This document shows positions 1 to 9,393 of a stretch of DNA of 64,000 bases, piece by piece. Numbering within the stretch: position 1 is the first letter of the stretch; every line of letters begins with the position of its first letter. Source of the stretch: an uncultured Mediterraneibacter sp. (GTDB lineage Bacteria; Bacillota; Clostridia; Lachnospirales; Lachnospiraceae); NCBI GenBank assembly GCA_944381935.1, contig CALWMN010000004.1:1-64000 (forward strand), in the 5' to 3' direction. A model generated the notes under the pieces. It made no database searches, was not told the origin of the DNA, and worked only from the letters and a program-made list of their open reading frames with translations. Both the position numbers and the translations under genes were made by a program.

Positions 1-530
1 CGGAAGATCCCGGCGTCCGGAAGATGCGCGCCCCAGTCCCACCCGAACATATAGTGGGCTTTTCGCAGATGCATGAATCCCTCGTAAGTATCCTCATTTC
101 CGATATTGCCATACCTCTTATACGCCTGCGCAATGTATCTGAGCGGGGAGTGAAACTGCACGTCCAGTATATTTTCTCCCTCCTGCAGACTGTCTGTGAC
201 GTCATATTCCCAGATACGGTGCATATTGCAGGGTTCCCCCAGAAGTTTCCCGTTCAGGTATACGGATGCGCAGGTATCCAACCCGTCAAACCTAAGCATC
301 CGCGTCCTGCTCCTCATCAGCGCTTCATCCGGCACAAACCTGCACTCGTACTCGTAGTCGTCCTCCATAAGGGCGCACGACGCGTCCTCATTATCCTTCC
401 AGTAAGGATCTTCCATCTTTTTGTTTCGGAGAAGATCCGTATATACGGTTCCCGGAACTACGGCGCTCTGCCAGTCTCCGCCGGACATACGGCGCATTCT
501 CCAGCCTCTGTTTAACTCTGTCCTTATCAT
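1..530 (-). CDS. Beta-mannosidase, GH2 family (5' part, runs off the window)
   Basis: This frame encodes the first 176 residues of a GH2 enzyme that would release beta-linked mannose, for example from Man-beta-1,4-GlcNAc. The visible part is the N-terminal sugar-binding domain. It shows VPGTVYTDLL near residue 27, DPYWKDNED near 43, LRFDGLDTCASVYLNG near 80, and KAHYMFGWDWG followed by LPDAG near 160, all typical of the beta-mannosidase branch of GH2. The catalytic glutamates lie beyond the window. ATG at 530 follows AAAGGGAG. It is the last visible gene of the minus-strand mannose-glycan locus and sits 70 bp after the lyxose isomerase, behind a possible attenuating hairpin. No signal peptide is seen, so a cytoplasmic role on imported glycans is likely. 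Confidence 0.9.
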   Translation of the reverse strand, partial: MIRTELNRGWRMRRMSGGDWQSAVVPGTVYTDLLRNKKMEDPYWKDNEDASCALMEDDYEYECRFVPDEALMRSRTRMLRFDGLDTCASVYLNGKLLGEPCNMHRIWEYDVTDSLQEGENILDVQFHSPLRYIAQAYKRYGNIGNEDTYEGFMHLRKAHYMFGWDWGAHLPDAGIF

Positions 531-550
531 GTCTCTCCCTTTCTGTGCGC

Positions 551-585
551 AAAAAGGGCCAAACAGGCGGAACTGCCGGCCCTTT
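551..585 (-). terminator. Hairpin between isomerase and beta-mannosidase
   Basis: On the minus strand AAAGGGCC (585-578) pairs with GGCCCTTT (560-553), followed by TT and GCGC. It looks like a weak intrinsic terminator or processing hairpin inside the operon and may lower beta-mannosidase expression relative to upstream genes. Confidence 0.5.
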
Positions 586-600
586 GCAGGATTTTCCGTA

Positions 601-1284
601 TTATTCCTCTGCAGACGGATACTCATTGCAGAGCAGGCGGTATGCAGGCTCATCTTCCTCGACCGTAGGAAATCTTCCGATCGGTTCATAGAAGCGGTTA
701 TCGTTCTCATCGTCGTTGCACATGGATACTTCTCCGAGCAGAACCGCTCCCGTTCCTTCCTCCACATGGAAATCATGATAGAGATACGGCTGGATCGTAA
801 TGCTCTCTCCCGGCGTCAGTCTCACACGTGTTCCCGCAGGCACTGTATAGGTCCTTCCGTCACTGTGCACGGTCACATCCGTATCGGCAAATTCTCCGTC
901 CTCTGTGGAATTGTATACCGTGATCAGGACATTGCCTCCCCCTCTGTTAATGATGTCTTCCATCTTGTTCCAATGGAAATGCATGGGCGCCATCTGTCCT
1001 TCATTTACCATGAGAAGCTTCTCTGCATACGGCTTTGTGTATCTGTCGTCCTTTACATTTCCGTTTCGGATGGTGATCAGGGCAAATCCCACTTCATCAA
1101 ACCTGCCAAGGCCGTAATCCGTAATGTCCCAGCCCAGCATATTGTCCCTGATCTCATCATACTCATGGTTCTTCGTCTTCCAGTCCTCCGGCGTCCAGTT
1201 ACAGAACGGCGGGATCTCGAACCCGTGCTCTTTGATCAGCTTTTCCATGTCTTTGATTACTGCGTTGATTTTTGATCGTTTCAT
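601..1284 (-). CDS. D-lyxose/D-mannose ketol-isomerase (cupin family)
   Basis: This 227-residue protein matches the D-lyxose isomerase family (EC 5.3.1.15), small cupin enzymes that also convert D-mannose to D-fructose. The metal-binding cupin signature is visible as PMHFHWNKMEDI near residues 99-110, and YLYHDFHVEEG near 170 supplies further histidines. An N-terminal helix KRSKINAVIKDMEKLI and the CNWTPEDW motif are also family features. ATG at 1284 follows AGGGAGGA with good spacing. In this mannosidase locus the probable job is to turn free mannose, released in the cytoplasm by GH38, GH125 and GH2 enzymes, into fructose. The family is clear from sequence; mannose as physiological substrate is inferred from context. 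Confidence 0.85.
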   Translation of the reverse strand: MKRSKINAVIKDMEKLIKEHGFEIPPFCNWTPEDWKTKNHEYDEIRDNMLGWDITDYGLGRFDEVGFALITIRNGNVKDDRYTKPYAEKLLMVNEGQMAPMHFHWNKMEDIINRGGGNVLITVYNSTEDGEFADTDVTVHSDGRTYTVPAGTRVRLTPGESITIQPYLYHDFHVEEGTGAVLLGEVSMCNDDENDNRFYEPIGRFPTVEEDEPAYRLLCNEYPSAEE

Positions 1285-1322
1285 TGTGATTATCCTCCCT
1301 TTGATTCTTCTTTCTATCTATT

Positions 1323-2378
1323 TTACACGGTCATGCGCTGTATGTCATCCAGTTCTGCGCCTTCCAGTATTCTCAAGGTGAGATTCACCGTCTCTGATTC
1401 AAAAGGTTTAAGTGTATGCAGGTCTCCCCGTCCTTCGTGGAACCCTCTCCCGTACACACTGGAGTTCGCCGGTTCAAGTCCCACCACATAGTCGCCGCTT
1501 GCTCTTGATTTCCACTGCATAAAGTAAGGCAGGTTCTTCCGCTCGAACTTAAGGCACAGCCCCAGCCCCAGCCTTTCATTGATCACGGCCGCGTAAGAGG
1601 TTCCGTCCGTCCCTTCCTTCAGTTCATGGAGGAAGACTGCCTCCGGCTCACCGTCCACGGGAGCTTCCATCCTGTCCCAGCAGTCAAGCTGGGCGGCAGC
1701 GTCTGCATCCCTCGGAACCGTTTTAACAGAAGGAATAATGATCTTTGCGCCCTCATCCAACAACGGATATCCCGCATTAAAATGATACAGCAGCATCATA
1801 GGAGCCTCCTGATACCCCTGATTCTCCACTACGTCCCTGATTCGGATCTCTTTTCCCGGCCAGGTGGTTGTAATCGTGCGCTTCAGCACCAGATTTTCTC
1901 CGAAGAGTTCTGCCTGACGCATCTCTCCGCTTACAGTGGCCGTACACCCGTCTTCGTCCCAGCCGACGGATACCCCCGCGTGTTCCGCGGGGGTCGTCCG
2001 GATCCGTCCGTGCATGGGATATTCCTTTCCGTCCTTCCGGTAAACAGCACAGATATTCTCCAGTCCGCAGGTAAAGAGCATACCGCCCATAATACTTCTG
2101 AGCGCTTCTTCTCCGTTCGTATCATAGTGGTTCCTCCCCTGCAGGCCGGGCTTGGAAAGGAAGCTGAAATTAATTCCCCGGTAGGACAGCTCGGCTATAT
2201 CCAGGCACTTGTCTTTCATCACAGTAAACTGAAGGGGACCGTTTTTGATCTGCCAGGCGGACATCCTGTCCGCCCGGCCGTCCCGGTATGTGACGGGAAC
2301 CACATCGATCACCTGATGCAGGTTTCCCACTTTTTTCATGAGCCGGGATTTTTCCGTCATATCAGTTCTGTTCATCAT
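1323..2378 (-). CDS. DUF4432 family protein (aldose-1-epimerase-like)
   Basis: This 351-residue protein belongs to the DUF4432 group of the galactose mutarotase-like beta-sandwich superfamily. It has no signal peptide. Family traits include KDKCLDIAELSYRGINFSF near residues 55-75, TCGLENI near 103, MHGRIRTTPAE near 122, and LYHFNAGYPLLDEG near 197, where His and Glu could serve in mutarotation. Homologues sit beside carbohydrate transporters and isomerases and are thought to interconvert anomers of free sugars. Here it lies between the ABC solute-binding protein (9 bp away) and the mannose isomerase, so an anomer-supplying role for mannose or mannosides is likely. ATG ATG at 2378 follows AAGGGC shortly after the upstream stop codon. 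Confidence 0.8.
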   Translation of the reverse strand: MMNRTDMTEKSRLMKKVGNLHQVIDVVPVTYRDGRADRMSAWQIKNGPLQFTVMKDKCLDIAELSYRGINFSFLSKPGLQGRNHYDTNGEEALRSIMGGMLFTCGLENICAVYRKDGKEYPMHGRIRTTPAEHAGVSVGWDEDGCTATVSGEMRQAELFGENLVLKRTITTTWPGKEIRIRDVVENQGYQEAPMMLLYHFNAGYPLLDEGAKIIIPSVKTVPRDADAAAQLDCWDRMEAPVDGEPEAVFLHELKEGTDGTSYAAVINERLGLGLCLKFERKNLPYFMQWKSRASGDYVVGLEPANSSVYGRGFHEGRGDLHTLKPFESETVNLTLRILEGAELDDIQRMTV

Positions 2379-2387
2379 AACATGCCC

Positions 2388-3884
2388 TTATTTTTCCGTT
2401 TTCCACTCGTCGATCTGTTTCTGCATCTCATCGATCACCTTATCGATGCCGGTTGCCTCCAGCTTCGTCTCAAGCTGCGGGAGATATTCCTCCGGATCTA
2501 CGCTTCCCGTATACAGAGATTTTCCGAACTCATCGAGAACGTTTCTGAATCCTGCAACCTCTGTACTTACATTTGTAAGGTCAAAGTCAAACCCGAACGA
2601 TGGGGCCGCCTGGGCTTCATCATTGAACTCTTTGAATGTTGCCCATTTGTCGATCGGTTCGTTCTCAAGCACATATGTATTGAACAGGCCTCCCTGTACA
2701 TAGTACGGTACAGAATAATCTTTGGATTTCTCGGGATCAAGTTTTACTTTGCAGTCATAGATATACGGCTTTCCCTCTGCCGCATCCAGTTCTTCCTGCG
2801 GAACATCTACTTTCTCCCAGTGGACGCCTTCGATTCCGTAGTTGAGCAGGTTTCTTAAATACTGGTCTGTATTCACAAGGTTCAGAAATTCCATTGCTTT
2901 CTCCGGATGCTCGGAGTTTGCATTGATCGCTGTCAGGGCGCCGCGAGCGGATGCATTGGTTACCTGTGTATCCATAATCGGGGATGCAACTACGTCATAG
3001 CCGAGGTCTTTCGCCCATATAAGCTCTGCGTACGGCTGTCCGTCGCCCTTCGTAACCAGACGTTTTACAGACTTGTCATCAGATGCTGTCGCGGCGTCTT
3101 TGTTGATATAGCCGGCTTCATAGTACTTGCGCATTGTATCGAGTGTGGACTGCATTTTCTCTGTGTCAAATACATTCTTTACTGTCAGGCTGTTGTCACC
3201 GTACTCGATTCCCACCGGATCCTGAATTTTATCCATGTATGTAGGTGCGGTATAATCGCTTATCAGGTACATCGGCACTACATCAGGCTCATTCTCTTTG
3301 ATCAGCTTAAGCCACGGCTCCAGGTCTTCCAGTGTGTGGATGTCTTCATACGGGATGTCATATTTATCCACATATTCTTTTGTAAATACCCACATCGGCA
3401 TACTTCCGATCTCTTTCTCGCTCGGTACTCCATAAATCTCTCCGCCTACTTTCGCAGCTTCCCAGAATCTCGGATCAATCTGGTCATACATCTCTTTCCC
3501 CTGATCCTGAAGAAGGTCATCAAGCGCGAGGAACGCGCCTTTCTGCGTATTCTGGAGATAATCGTTCGTCCATGAGCAGGTGAAGCACATATCCCATGTA
3601 TCTCCTGTATTGATCACAACCTGCATCTTCTGGTTATAATCTCCCCATCCTACTTTTACTACATTTAATTTCACGCCGATCTTCTCTTCAGTATATTTGT
3701 TGACTTCCTCAAAGACCAGCTCGTCATCTTTCTGGTTGTCGCCGACCTGATACCATGTCAGTTCCACGATTTCTTCTCCGCTTGAGTTTGTCTCGGGTTT
3801 GCTTCCGCAGCCTGCAAGCAGTCCTGCTGTCATCATCGCTGCGCAGCCTGCTGCCAGCACTCGCTTTACTTTTCCATTTTTCAT
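2388..3884 (-). CDS. ABC sugar transporter solute-binding lipoprotein
   Basis: This 498-residue extracellular solute-binding protein starts with a lipoprotein signal, KRVLAAGCAAMMTAGLLAGC, with lipobox LAGC at about residue 26, so it should be anchored to the outer face of the membrane. The mature part has the family-1 binding-protein pattern typical of LipO proteins that partner LplB/YtcP permeases, including VELTWYQVGDNQKDDELV and DTWDMCFTCSW. Two permease genes lie immediately upstream; no ATPase is present in the cluster, which is usual because a shared MsmX-type ATPase serves such systems. The ligand is not readable from sequence; neighbouring mannosidases suggest a mannose-containing oligosaccharide. 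The start follows AAGGAG. Confidence 0.9.
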   Translation of the reverse strand: MKNGKVKRVLAAGCAAMMTAGLLAGCGSKPETNSSGEEIVELTWYQVGDNQKDDELVFEEVNKYTEEKIGVKLNVVKVGWGDYNQKMQVVINTGDTWDMCFTCSWTNDYLQNTQKGAFLALDDLLQDQGKEMYDQIDPRFWEAAKVGGEIYGVPSEKEIGSMPMWVFTKEYVDKYDIPYEDIHTLEDLEPWLKLIKENEPDVVPMYLISDYTAPTYMDKIQDPVGIEYGDNSLTVKNVFDTEKMQSTLDTMRKYYEAGYINKDAATASDDKSVKRLVTKGDGQPYAELIWAKDLGYDVVASPIMDTQVTNASARGALTAINANSEHPEKAMEFLNLVNTDQYLRNLLNYGIEGVHWEKVDVPQEELDAAEGKPYIYDCKVKLDPEKSKDYSVPYYVQGGLFNTYVLENEPIDKWATFKEFNDEAQAAPSFGFDFDLTNVSTEVAGFRNVLDEFGKSLYTGSVDPEEYLPQLETKLEATGIDKVIDEMQKQIDEWKTEK

Positions 3885-3943
3885 AATTTTTTCTCCTTAT
3901 TACTCACTTTTCCATAAACATAACCAACCAGACTTCCAGAACT

Positions 3944-4906
3944 CTACTCTTTTACCGCACCGATCGTCAGTCCGTTTACGAAATATCTCTGGAAGAACGG
4001 ATATGCGAATATAATCGGAAGGGTAGAGATGACAACAATTGCCATCTTGATCGTCTCTTTCGGCATATTTGCCGCCGCCTGGATTCCTTCCACTCCCATC
4101 ATCGCCTTATTATTTGCAAGGAAATCGATAGAGCTCTCAATCTTGATCAGAAGATACTGAAGCGGGATCCAGTCCTGATTGTCTATATACATCATAGCAT
4201 TAAACCAGTCATTCCAGTAACCCAATGTCAGGAACAGGCCGATCGTGGCAAGTCCCGGCAGAGCCATCGGGATAACGATCTGGAAGAACAGCCTCCACTC
4301 GGACGCGCCGTCAATCTTGGCGGACTCCACAACGGAATCCGGGATACTCGTCTTAAAGAATGTACGCATGACAATGACATTGAACGAGTTCATCGCCAGG
4401 GGAAGGATCAGCGCCCACACACTGTCCTTAAGCATCAGCACTTTCGTGATGATCAGGTAGTTGGCGATCATACCGCCGGAAAACAGCATCGGGATTGTTA
4501 TCACCTTTGTAAAGAAGGATTTAAACGCATAGGTCTTTCTGGACAGCGCATAGGCGTATGTCCCGATCAGAAACAGCCCCAGCAGTGTTCCCACTACAGT
4601 TACGAAGATGGTAACTCCATAGCTGCGGATGATACTCTCGCCCGCCTCTACAATATACTGGTAAGCATGCAGGCTCCATTTTTTCGGTATGAACCGGTAT
4701 CCGTTCATTGCCAGTGATTCCTCATCTGTCAATGAGATAATAATTACGAATACGAACGGGATCAGGCTGAAAAACGACAGTACTGTCAGAATAGCGTTAA
4801 ACAGTACATTGGTCGGCTTTTTGATCAGATTGTATTCACACTCTTTTGCCTCGATCTTCTTAATCCGCTTCTCTTCCGCCCGTTCTTGTCTTCTACTCTT
4901 GGACAT
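3944..4906 (-). CDS. ABC sugar transporter permease, YtcP type
   Basis: This 320-residue inner-membrane permease has six predicted membrane segments, starting with NAILTVLSFFSLIPFVFVIIISL near residue 38. The EAA loop that docks the ATPase reads ESAKIDGASEWRLFFQIVIP near residue 210, and the C-terminus FVNGLTIGAVKE is typical of the YtcP group. It pairs with the LplB-type permease 14 bp upstream and the solute-binding lipoprotein downstream. ATG at 4906 follows GGAAGGAG. The basic N-terminus (SKSRRQERAEEKRIKKIE) should face the cytoplasm. Confidence 0.92.
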   Translation of the reverse strand: MSKSRRQERAEEKRIKKIEAKECEYNLIKKPTNVLFNAILTVLSFFSLIPFVFVIIISLTDEESLAMNGYRFIPKKWSLHAYQYIVEAGESIIRSYGVTIFVTVVGTLLGLFLIGTYAYALSRKTYAFKSFFTKVITIPMLFSGGMIANYLIITKVLMLKDSVWALILPLAMNSFNVIVMRTFFKTSIPDSVVESAKIDGASEWRLFFQIVIPMALPGLATIGLFLTLGYWNDWFNAMMYIDNQDWIPLQYLLIKIESSIDFLANNKAMMGVEGIQAAANMPKETIKMAIVVISTLPIIFAYPFFQRYFVNGLTIGAVKE

Positions 4907-4920
4907 GATTTTTCTCCTTC

Positions 4921-5886
4921 CTAGAATAATGCATTCTCTTCATCAATCTTGGATACCAGTTTATTCGCACCCATGATCATGATGAATCCGACGACTGACT
5001 GGAACAGCGCCGCGGCCGAGCTCATTCCGATCTCACCGTTTGTCTGCAGCGCACGGAAGATATATGTATCCAGAACGTTTGTTACCGGGTAGAGCGGACC
5101 CGAATCTCTCGGCAGCTGGTAGAACAGCCCGAAATCCGATTTGAAGATTCCGCCCACGGCCATGATCAAAAGGATCGTGATGACCGGTTTTAACAGCGGA
5201 AGTGTAATGTACTTCATCTGCTGCCATTTTGTAGCGCCGTCTATTACGGCAGCCTCATAATAAGTCTTGTTGATGCCGCAGATAGACGCAAGGTATACGA
5301 CTGTATTGTAGCCGATTCCTTTCCACTGGCTCATGATGATAATGATGAATGGCCAGAGGCCTTTCTCTGTATACCATGAAATCCCGTCTCCTCCGAACTG
5401 CTGGATGATGGAATTGAAGTATCCTTTTTCCGGGTTCAGGAACGCATAGACACAGTAGCTTACAACAACCCATGAAAGGAAATACGGCAGGAACATGGAG
5501 CTTTGGTATACCTTTGTCATGCCTTTGTTCCTCAGCTCATTGAGCAGCAGCGCCACGATGACCGGAAGCACGACTCCCAGAATGATAAACGCGGCGTTGT
5601 AGAGAACCGTATTTCTCAGGATGGTCCACGCATCTCCGCTGCTGAACAGGAATTTGAAGTTGTCAAGGCCGACAAACTTACTGCTTATAAGACTCTCAAA
5701 GAAGTTGCCGGACAGCCGGTACTGTTTGAATGCCACAAGGATACCAAACAGCGGCAGGTAGGCAAAAAGCAGAAACCAGACGGCGCCAGGGGCGCTGAGG
5801 ATCAGAAGCTCTTTATTCATCTTTAACTTTGACAGAAATCCCCGCTTTTTCTTTTTTCCAGGACTCCCCTTTTTCTTCTCTTTCAC
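4921..5886 (-). CDS. ABC sugar transporter permease, LplB type
   Basis: This is the first gene of the importer. I choose GTG at 5886 (321 residues) because AAAAGGAGGT lies six bases before it; an upstream ATG at 5913 has no such site and would overlap it. The protein has a strongly basic N-terminus, then about six membrane segments beginning LLILSAPGAVWFLLFAYLPLFG. The EAA loop YYEAAVIDGATKWQQMKYITLP (in two pieces: YYEAAVIDGATKW and QQMKYITLP) contacts the ATPase. It forms the permease dimer with the downstream YtcP protein. A TATAAT -10 element precedes it, and the upstream AraC-type response regulator is the obvious candidate activator. Confidence 0.92.
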   Translation of the reverse strand: MKEKKKGSPGKKKKRGFLSKLKMNKELLILSAPGAVWFLLFAYLPLFGILVAFKQYRLSGNFFESLISSKFVGLDNFKFLFSSGDAWTILRNTVLYNAAFIILGVVLPVIVALLLNELRNKGMTKVYQSSMFLPYFLSWVVVSYCVYAFLNPEKGYFNSIIQQFGGDGISWYTEKGLWPFIIIIMSQWKGIGYNTVVYLASICGINKTYYEAAVIDGATKWQQMKYITLPLLKPVITILLIMAVGGIFKSDFGLFYQLPRDSGPLYPVTNVLDTYIFRALQTNGEIGMSSAAALFQSVVGFIMIMGANKLVSKIDEENALF

Positions 5887-5948
5887 TTTGTAACCTCCTT
5901 TTCGCATTGACAACTGCCGGCCGTCATCCCTGCGTTTCTTACATAAAT

Positions 5949-5954
5949 ATTATA
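5949..5954 (-). promoter_or_regulatory. Probable -10 element of the ABC importer operon
   Basis: TATAAT lies about 60 bp before the LplB start and downstream of the terminator of the response-regulator gene. No good -35 is at the right distance (TTGACT is 22 bp upstream), which suits an activator-dependent promoter. An inverted repeat with arms TACAT and ATGTA around 6001-6015 is a candidate YesN-type binding site. Confidence 0.45.
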
Positions 5955-6023
5955 AGAAAAAACAGGCGCTCCTCCCAGTCAAAAACTTCTGGATTCACTG
6001 TACATATTCCATGTATATTTACA

Positions 6024-6076
6024 AAAAAAGTGGACAAATTCTCTCCCGCTTTTCTCACAGAATAAGAATTTGTCCA
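6024..6076 (-). terminator. Terminator after the response regulator gene
   Basis: A perfect 12-bp stem, TGGACAAATTCT (6076-6065) with AGAATTTGTCCA (6042-6031), is followed on the minus strand by CTTTTTTTG. It separates the regulatory/mannosidase transcript from the importer operon, so the two are probably expressed separately. Confidence 0.9.
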
Positions 6077-6094
6077 GTTTCTGTTATTTCTTCT

Positions 6095-7624
6095 TCAATA
6101 TTTTTTCATCCCTCTTAATGATGCCGGCGATACGCCGTAACACTGCTTGAACTTCCGGTAGAAATAGCTCGTATCCATATACCCCACCTCTTTTGCAATA
6201 TCATTGATCTTCATATTCGTATTCAGTATCATGTCCTTTGCCTTCTCATTTTTGATATTGCCCAGATACTTATTAAACGGGCATCCGACCTCCTTCTGGA
6301 ATATCTGTCCCAGATAGGATGCATTCATATGATATTTGTAGGAGAGAACCTTTAGGCTCAGATCCTCCCTGTAATTTTCCTGGATGTAATTCAGGATCTC
6401 CCGGATCACTGGTGTGTAGTGGGAATCTTCCGTATGGAGCGCCATAATCACGGCTGATATCTCCAGCACAAGCACGGTCCTCATGCCGGCAATGTCCTCC
6501 GCCCGGTAGATATGGTCGAATATCTCCGTCAGGCTCCTTACGGTCTTCGAGCTGCTGATCTTATATTCCGACTTAATATCCTGCAGAAGGAGTACCACCT
6601 TCAGCGCATTCTGATACACTTCATCAATATCCGATCCGGACTCCACAAGGCCAATAAAGAGTTCTTCAATATACTGTAGTGCTCCGTCCTGGTCCTTTTC
6701 CAGTATCTTCTTTCTCAGGTATGTAAGATCAATGGTAATTCCGCCCGGCTTTTTGCGGGCTATACTCTCTTCGCTCACCCCCCTGCCCCAGCCTGTCGTG
6801 ATGCGGTATCTGAGCAGATGGTTCATGCGCTGGTAACTCTCCGGCAGCTCCCCATAAGAGCTGATTGCATTTCCCGCCGCAAGAAATGTGAGGATGCCGC
6901 TGCCGCTCTCAATCTGGTTCTGTATCTCGGCGAATATCCGTTCCGCTCCCCTTATTTCTGTGTCTGCATCCGCGTAGAACAGAATCAGCAGGATATCCGT
7001 CTTCAGATAGATCGGTCTGATCTTTTCCGGCCGGTTCCTGAAGCCAATCAGGATGGGCGTAATCCCCTCCTGTTCTCCCACCGACTCCAGATCGATCTTC
7101 ATCAGTGCGGGAAAGATCCGCTCCGCGCCCTCGATCTGAGGGAGCATCTGGACAAAGTTCTTAATCTCCTCCGCTTTAAGCGCCCCTTTGAGGAACTGGG
7201 CCCAGCCGATTTTTTCCTCCATATTCGCCGCCTGCTTCATATCCATATCATCCAGCCTCTGGGACGCTTTTAAGAGCGCCTCCCTGAGCATTTCGTCATT
7301 GATTGGTTTCAGGATATACTCCTCTACATCAAGGCTGAGCGCTGTCCTCGCATATTCAAATTCATCGTAGCCCGACAGGATCAGGCATCTCGTCCGGGTA
7401 TTTTCCTTCCTGACCTCCCGGATCAGCTCCAGGCCGTCCATCAGGGGCATCTCCACGTCCGTGATTATGATGTCCACCGGATCCTGCCTGAATTTCTCCA
7501 GTGCCTCTTTCCCATTGTGGGCTGTATACGCCACCTCCATGTGAATGGCCGCCCAGTCAACAATACATAATATCCCCTGAAGGATAAATTCTTCATCCTC
7601 TACAAGCATTACTCTTTTCATCAT
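6095..7624 (-). CDS. AraC-type response regulator, YesN family
   Basis: This 509-residue cytoplasmic regulator has an N-terminal receiver domain (residues 1-125) with acidic pocket LVEDEEF and phospho-acceptor Asp in IIITDVEMPLMDG near residue 56. A long middle region follows, then a C-terminal AraC/XylS helix-turn-helix pair from about residue 405 to 505, with SYLGQIFQKEVGCPFNKYL and INDIAKEVGYMDTSYFYRKF. Its ATG overlaps the stop of the histidine kinase gene, so they are translationally coupled and form a YesM/YesN pair. It probably activates the adjacent importer and mannosidase genes in response to an extracellular glycan signal; the ligand cannot be read from sequence. Confidence 0.93.
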   Translation of the reverse strand: MMKRVMLVEDEEFILQGILCIVDWAAIHMEVAYTAHNGKEALEKFRQDPVDIIITDVEMPLMDGLELIREVRKENTRTRCLILSGYDEFEYARTALSLDVEEYILKPINDEMLREALLKASQRLDDMDMKQAANMEEKIGWAQFLKGALKAEEIKNFVQMLPQIEGAERIFPALMKIDLESVGEQEGITPILIGFRNRPEKIRPIYLKTDILLILFYADADTEIRGAERIFAEIQNQIESGSGILTFLAAGNAISSYGELPESYQRMNHLLRYRITTGWGRGVSEESIARKKPGGITIDLTYLRKKILEKDQDGALQYIEELFIGLVESGSDIDEVYQNALKVVLLLQDIKSEYKISSSKTVRSLTEIFDHIYRAEDIAGMRTVLVLEISAVIMALHTEDSHYTPVIREILNYIQENYREDLSLKVLSYKYHMNASYLGQIFQKEVGCPFNKYLGNIKNEKAKDMILNTNMKINDIAKEVGYMDTSYFYRKFKQCYGVSPASLRGMKKY

Positions 7625-9339
7625 TCACTTTTCTCCGTTCCCACCCAGATGATTACGGAAAGACCGCCGCCTTCTATGTTGTCAAGTGTAATCCCATATC
7701 CATTTCCGTAAACTGCTTTAATTCTTCTGTTTACATTTTCTATTCCGACAGACTGTGTCTGTCTGTATTCATTTTCCCTCAGTTCTCTGTTTTTCTCTTC
7801 CATCAGGGAGGCATCCATTCCCATGCCGTTGTCATCGGCCCGGAACACCACTCCGTCCCCATCCTCCTTGCGCCTCACGCTCAGGCAAATCCTGTTGTCA
7901 TTGTCCTGCCTGCGGATGCCGTGTATGAAATAGTTTTCTATGATCGGCTGCAGGATGAACTTGATGACTTTCTTCTCCATCATCTCTACCGGGCAGTCTA
8001 TCTCATAGGTAAATATCCCGTTATACCTGTACTCAAACAGCTCCAGATACTGCTTACAGTAATCCAGCTCCTGCCCGATGGTAATCCAGTCGGCGTCTTT
8101 TAGCTGGCTGCGGAACAGCACGGACATACTGTACAGCATCTTCCCCACTTCCCTGTCCCCGTTGCAGATTGCCTTCATCCGTATGACCTCAAGCGTATTG
8201 TACAGGAAATGCGGATTGATCTGATTCTGAAGCGCCTGAAGGTACGCATTTTTCTTCTCAATCTCCGCAAGATAACTTTTCTGGATATAATCATCCAGTT
8301 CCACACACATTTCATTGAAATTGCCGGAGATCATATCAAGCTCATCCCCGTTCTCCCTGACCGCAAGCCTCACCTGCAGATTTCCCGTTGTCACCTGATG
8401 CATTCCGTCCAGTATTACATCCACCCGGTCCGTCAGATGCCGGATATAGATATTGATGCAGAAGACTCCGCATGCGAAAATTGCAAGTCCCACTCCGATA
8501 ATTGCCAGAAGAGCCGACACAGGGATCGTTGCCGCCAGATTCCGGTTCAGCACCGAATAGATCTGATAGTCGTCGGCCTGTTCTTTATAGAGATCGCAGG
8601 CAGGGATCTGCCTTGGCGCCGTATCGCTGCGGAGCAGATTCTCCCAGTTTTCCGATTCTTCCGACGCACATACCAGACTTCCGTCATTTTTCGTAATGAC
8701 AAGCTCCATATAATCCATTCCCTCTACCAGATCTTCTACATCGCCGGCGCAGGAAAATGTAAAGATAAAGATTCCCTCCTGGGTCATTGTACCGGAATCC
8801 AGAATATTTCTGACAAACTGTAGCTTTCCGGGTTCCGTATAGCCTGAATCCTGAATCTGATCAAATACCGCGCTTCCGTCCTGATAGGGGTGGACCTCAT
8901 TTTCCGGCAGGAATGTAGTCAGTTTCCGGTCATCGAGGCTTAACAGATCGATACGCTCCAGCTCCGGATAAGCCTCAAAAGCTCTTGTCACAAACTGACG
9001 TATCCCTCTGTACTGGAGACTGTTGGAGGCGGAATACTGATCGAGGGAGTACTCCTGATATTTATCCGGATCCAGATTCAAAAAGGCGATCACATCCCTC
9101 AGTTCCTGTCCGTCCCGGTACAGCTCGCTGAACAGATAGTCCACTGCGTCCGCGTCCCCCTCCACCAGCGAAGCCGCCTCTGCCGCGATTCTCTGCGCAC
9201 TCTCCTGCCTGTTGTGCAGCGTGTCCCTGGCCAGGGCGCTGATAAAGTATACCGTCAGCGAAAGGACAATCAAAAAAACGATCACAATATAAGTCCAGAA
9301 CAGTTTAAAATATAATTGTCTTGGTTTTCTCTTTTTCAT
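7621..9339 (-). CDS. Sensor histidine kinase, YesM family
   Basis: This membrane kinase (572 residues from ATG 9339, chosen because AGAAGGAGGGGG precedes it) has one membrane segment near residues 10-32 (YIVIVFLIVLSLTVYFISAL), a large extracellular sensor region of about 230 residues, a second membrane segment near 265-290, a HAMP linker, and a His_kinase domain with the phospho-acceptor in QINPHFLYNTLEVIRM near residue 380. The ATPase domain shows ILQPIIENYF and DDNGMGMD. The C-terminus lies four bases into the response regulator gene. Being of the YesM type, it should sense a sugar or a loaded binding protein outside the cell. Confidence 0.93.
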   Translation of the reverse strand: MKKRKPRQLYFKLFWTYIVIVFLIVLSLTVYFISALARDTLHNRQESAQRIAAEAASLVEGDADAVDYLFSELYRDGQELRDVIAFLNLDPDKYQEYSLDQYSASNSLQYRGIRQFVTRAFEAYPELERIDLLSLDDRKLTTFLPENEVHPYQDGSAVFDQIQDSGYTEPGKLQFVRNILDSGTMTQEGIFIFTFSCAGDVEDLVEGMDYMELVITKNDGSLVCASEESENWENLLRSDTAPRQIPACDLYKEQADDYQIYSVLNRNLAATIPVSALLAIIGVGLAIFACGVFCINIYIRHLTDRVDVILDGMHQVTTGNLQVRLAVRENGDELDMISGNFNEMCVELDDYIQKSYLAEIEKKNAYLQALQNQINPHFLYNTLEVIRMKAICNGDREVGKMLYSMSVLFRSQLKDADWITIGQELDYCKQYLELFEYRYNGIFTYEIDCPVEMMEKKVIKFILQPIIENYFIHGIRRQDNDNRICLSVRRKEDGDGVVFRADDNGMGMDASLMEEKNRELRENEYRQTQSVGIENVNRRIKAVYGNGYGITLDNIEGGGLSVIIWVGTEKSE

Positions 9340-9393
9340 AACCCCCTCCTTCTCACCAAGTATCATACCACAAAAAGAGAGCATTGCTGCTCT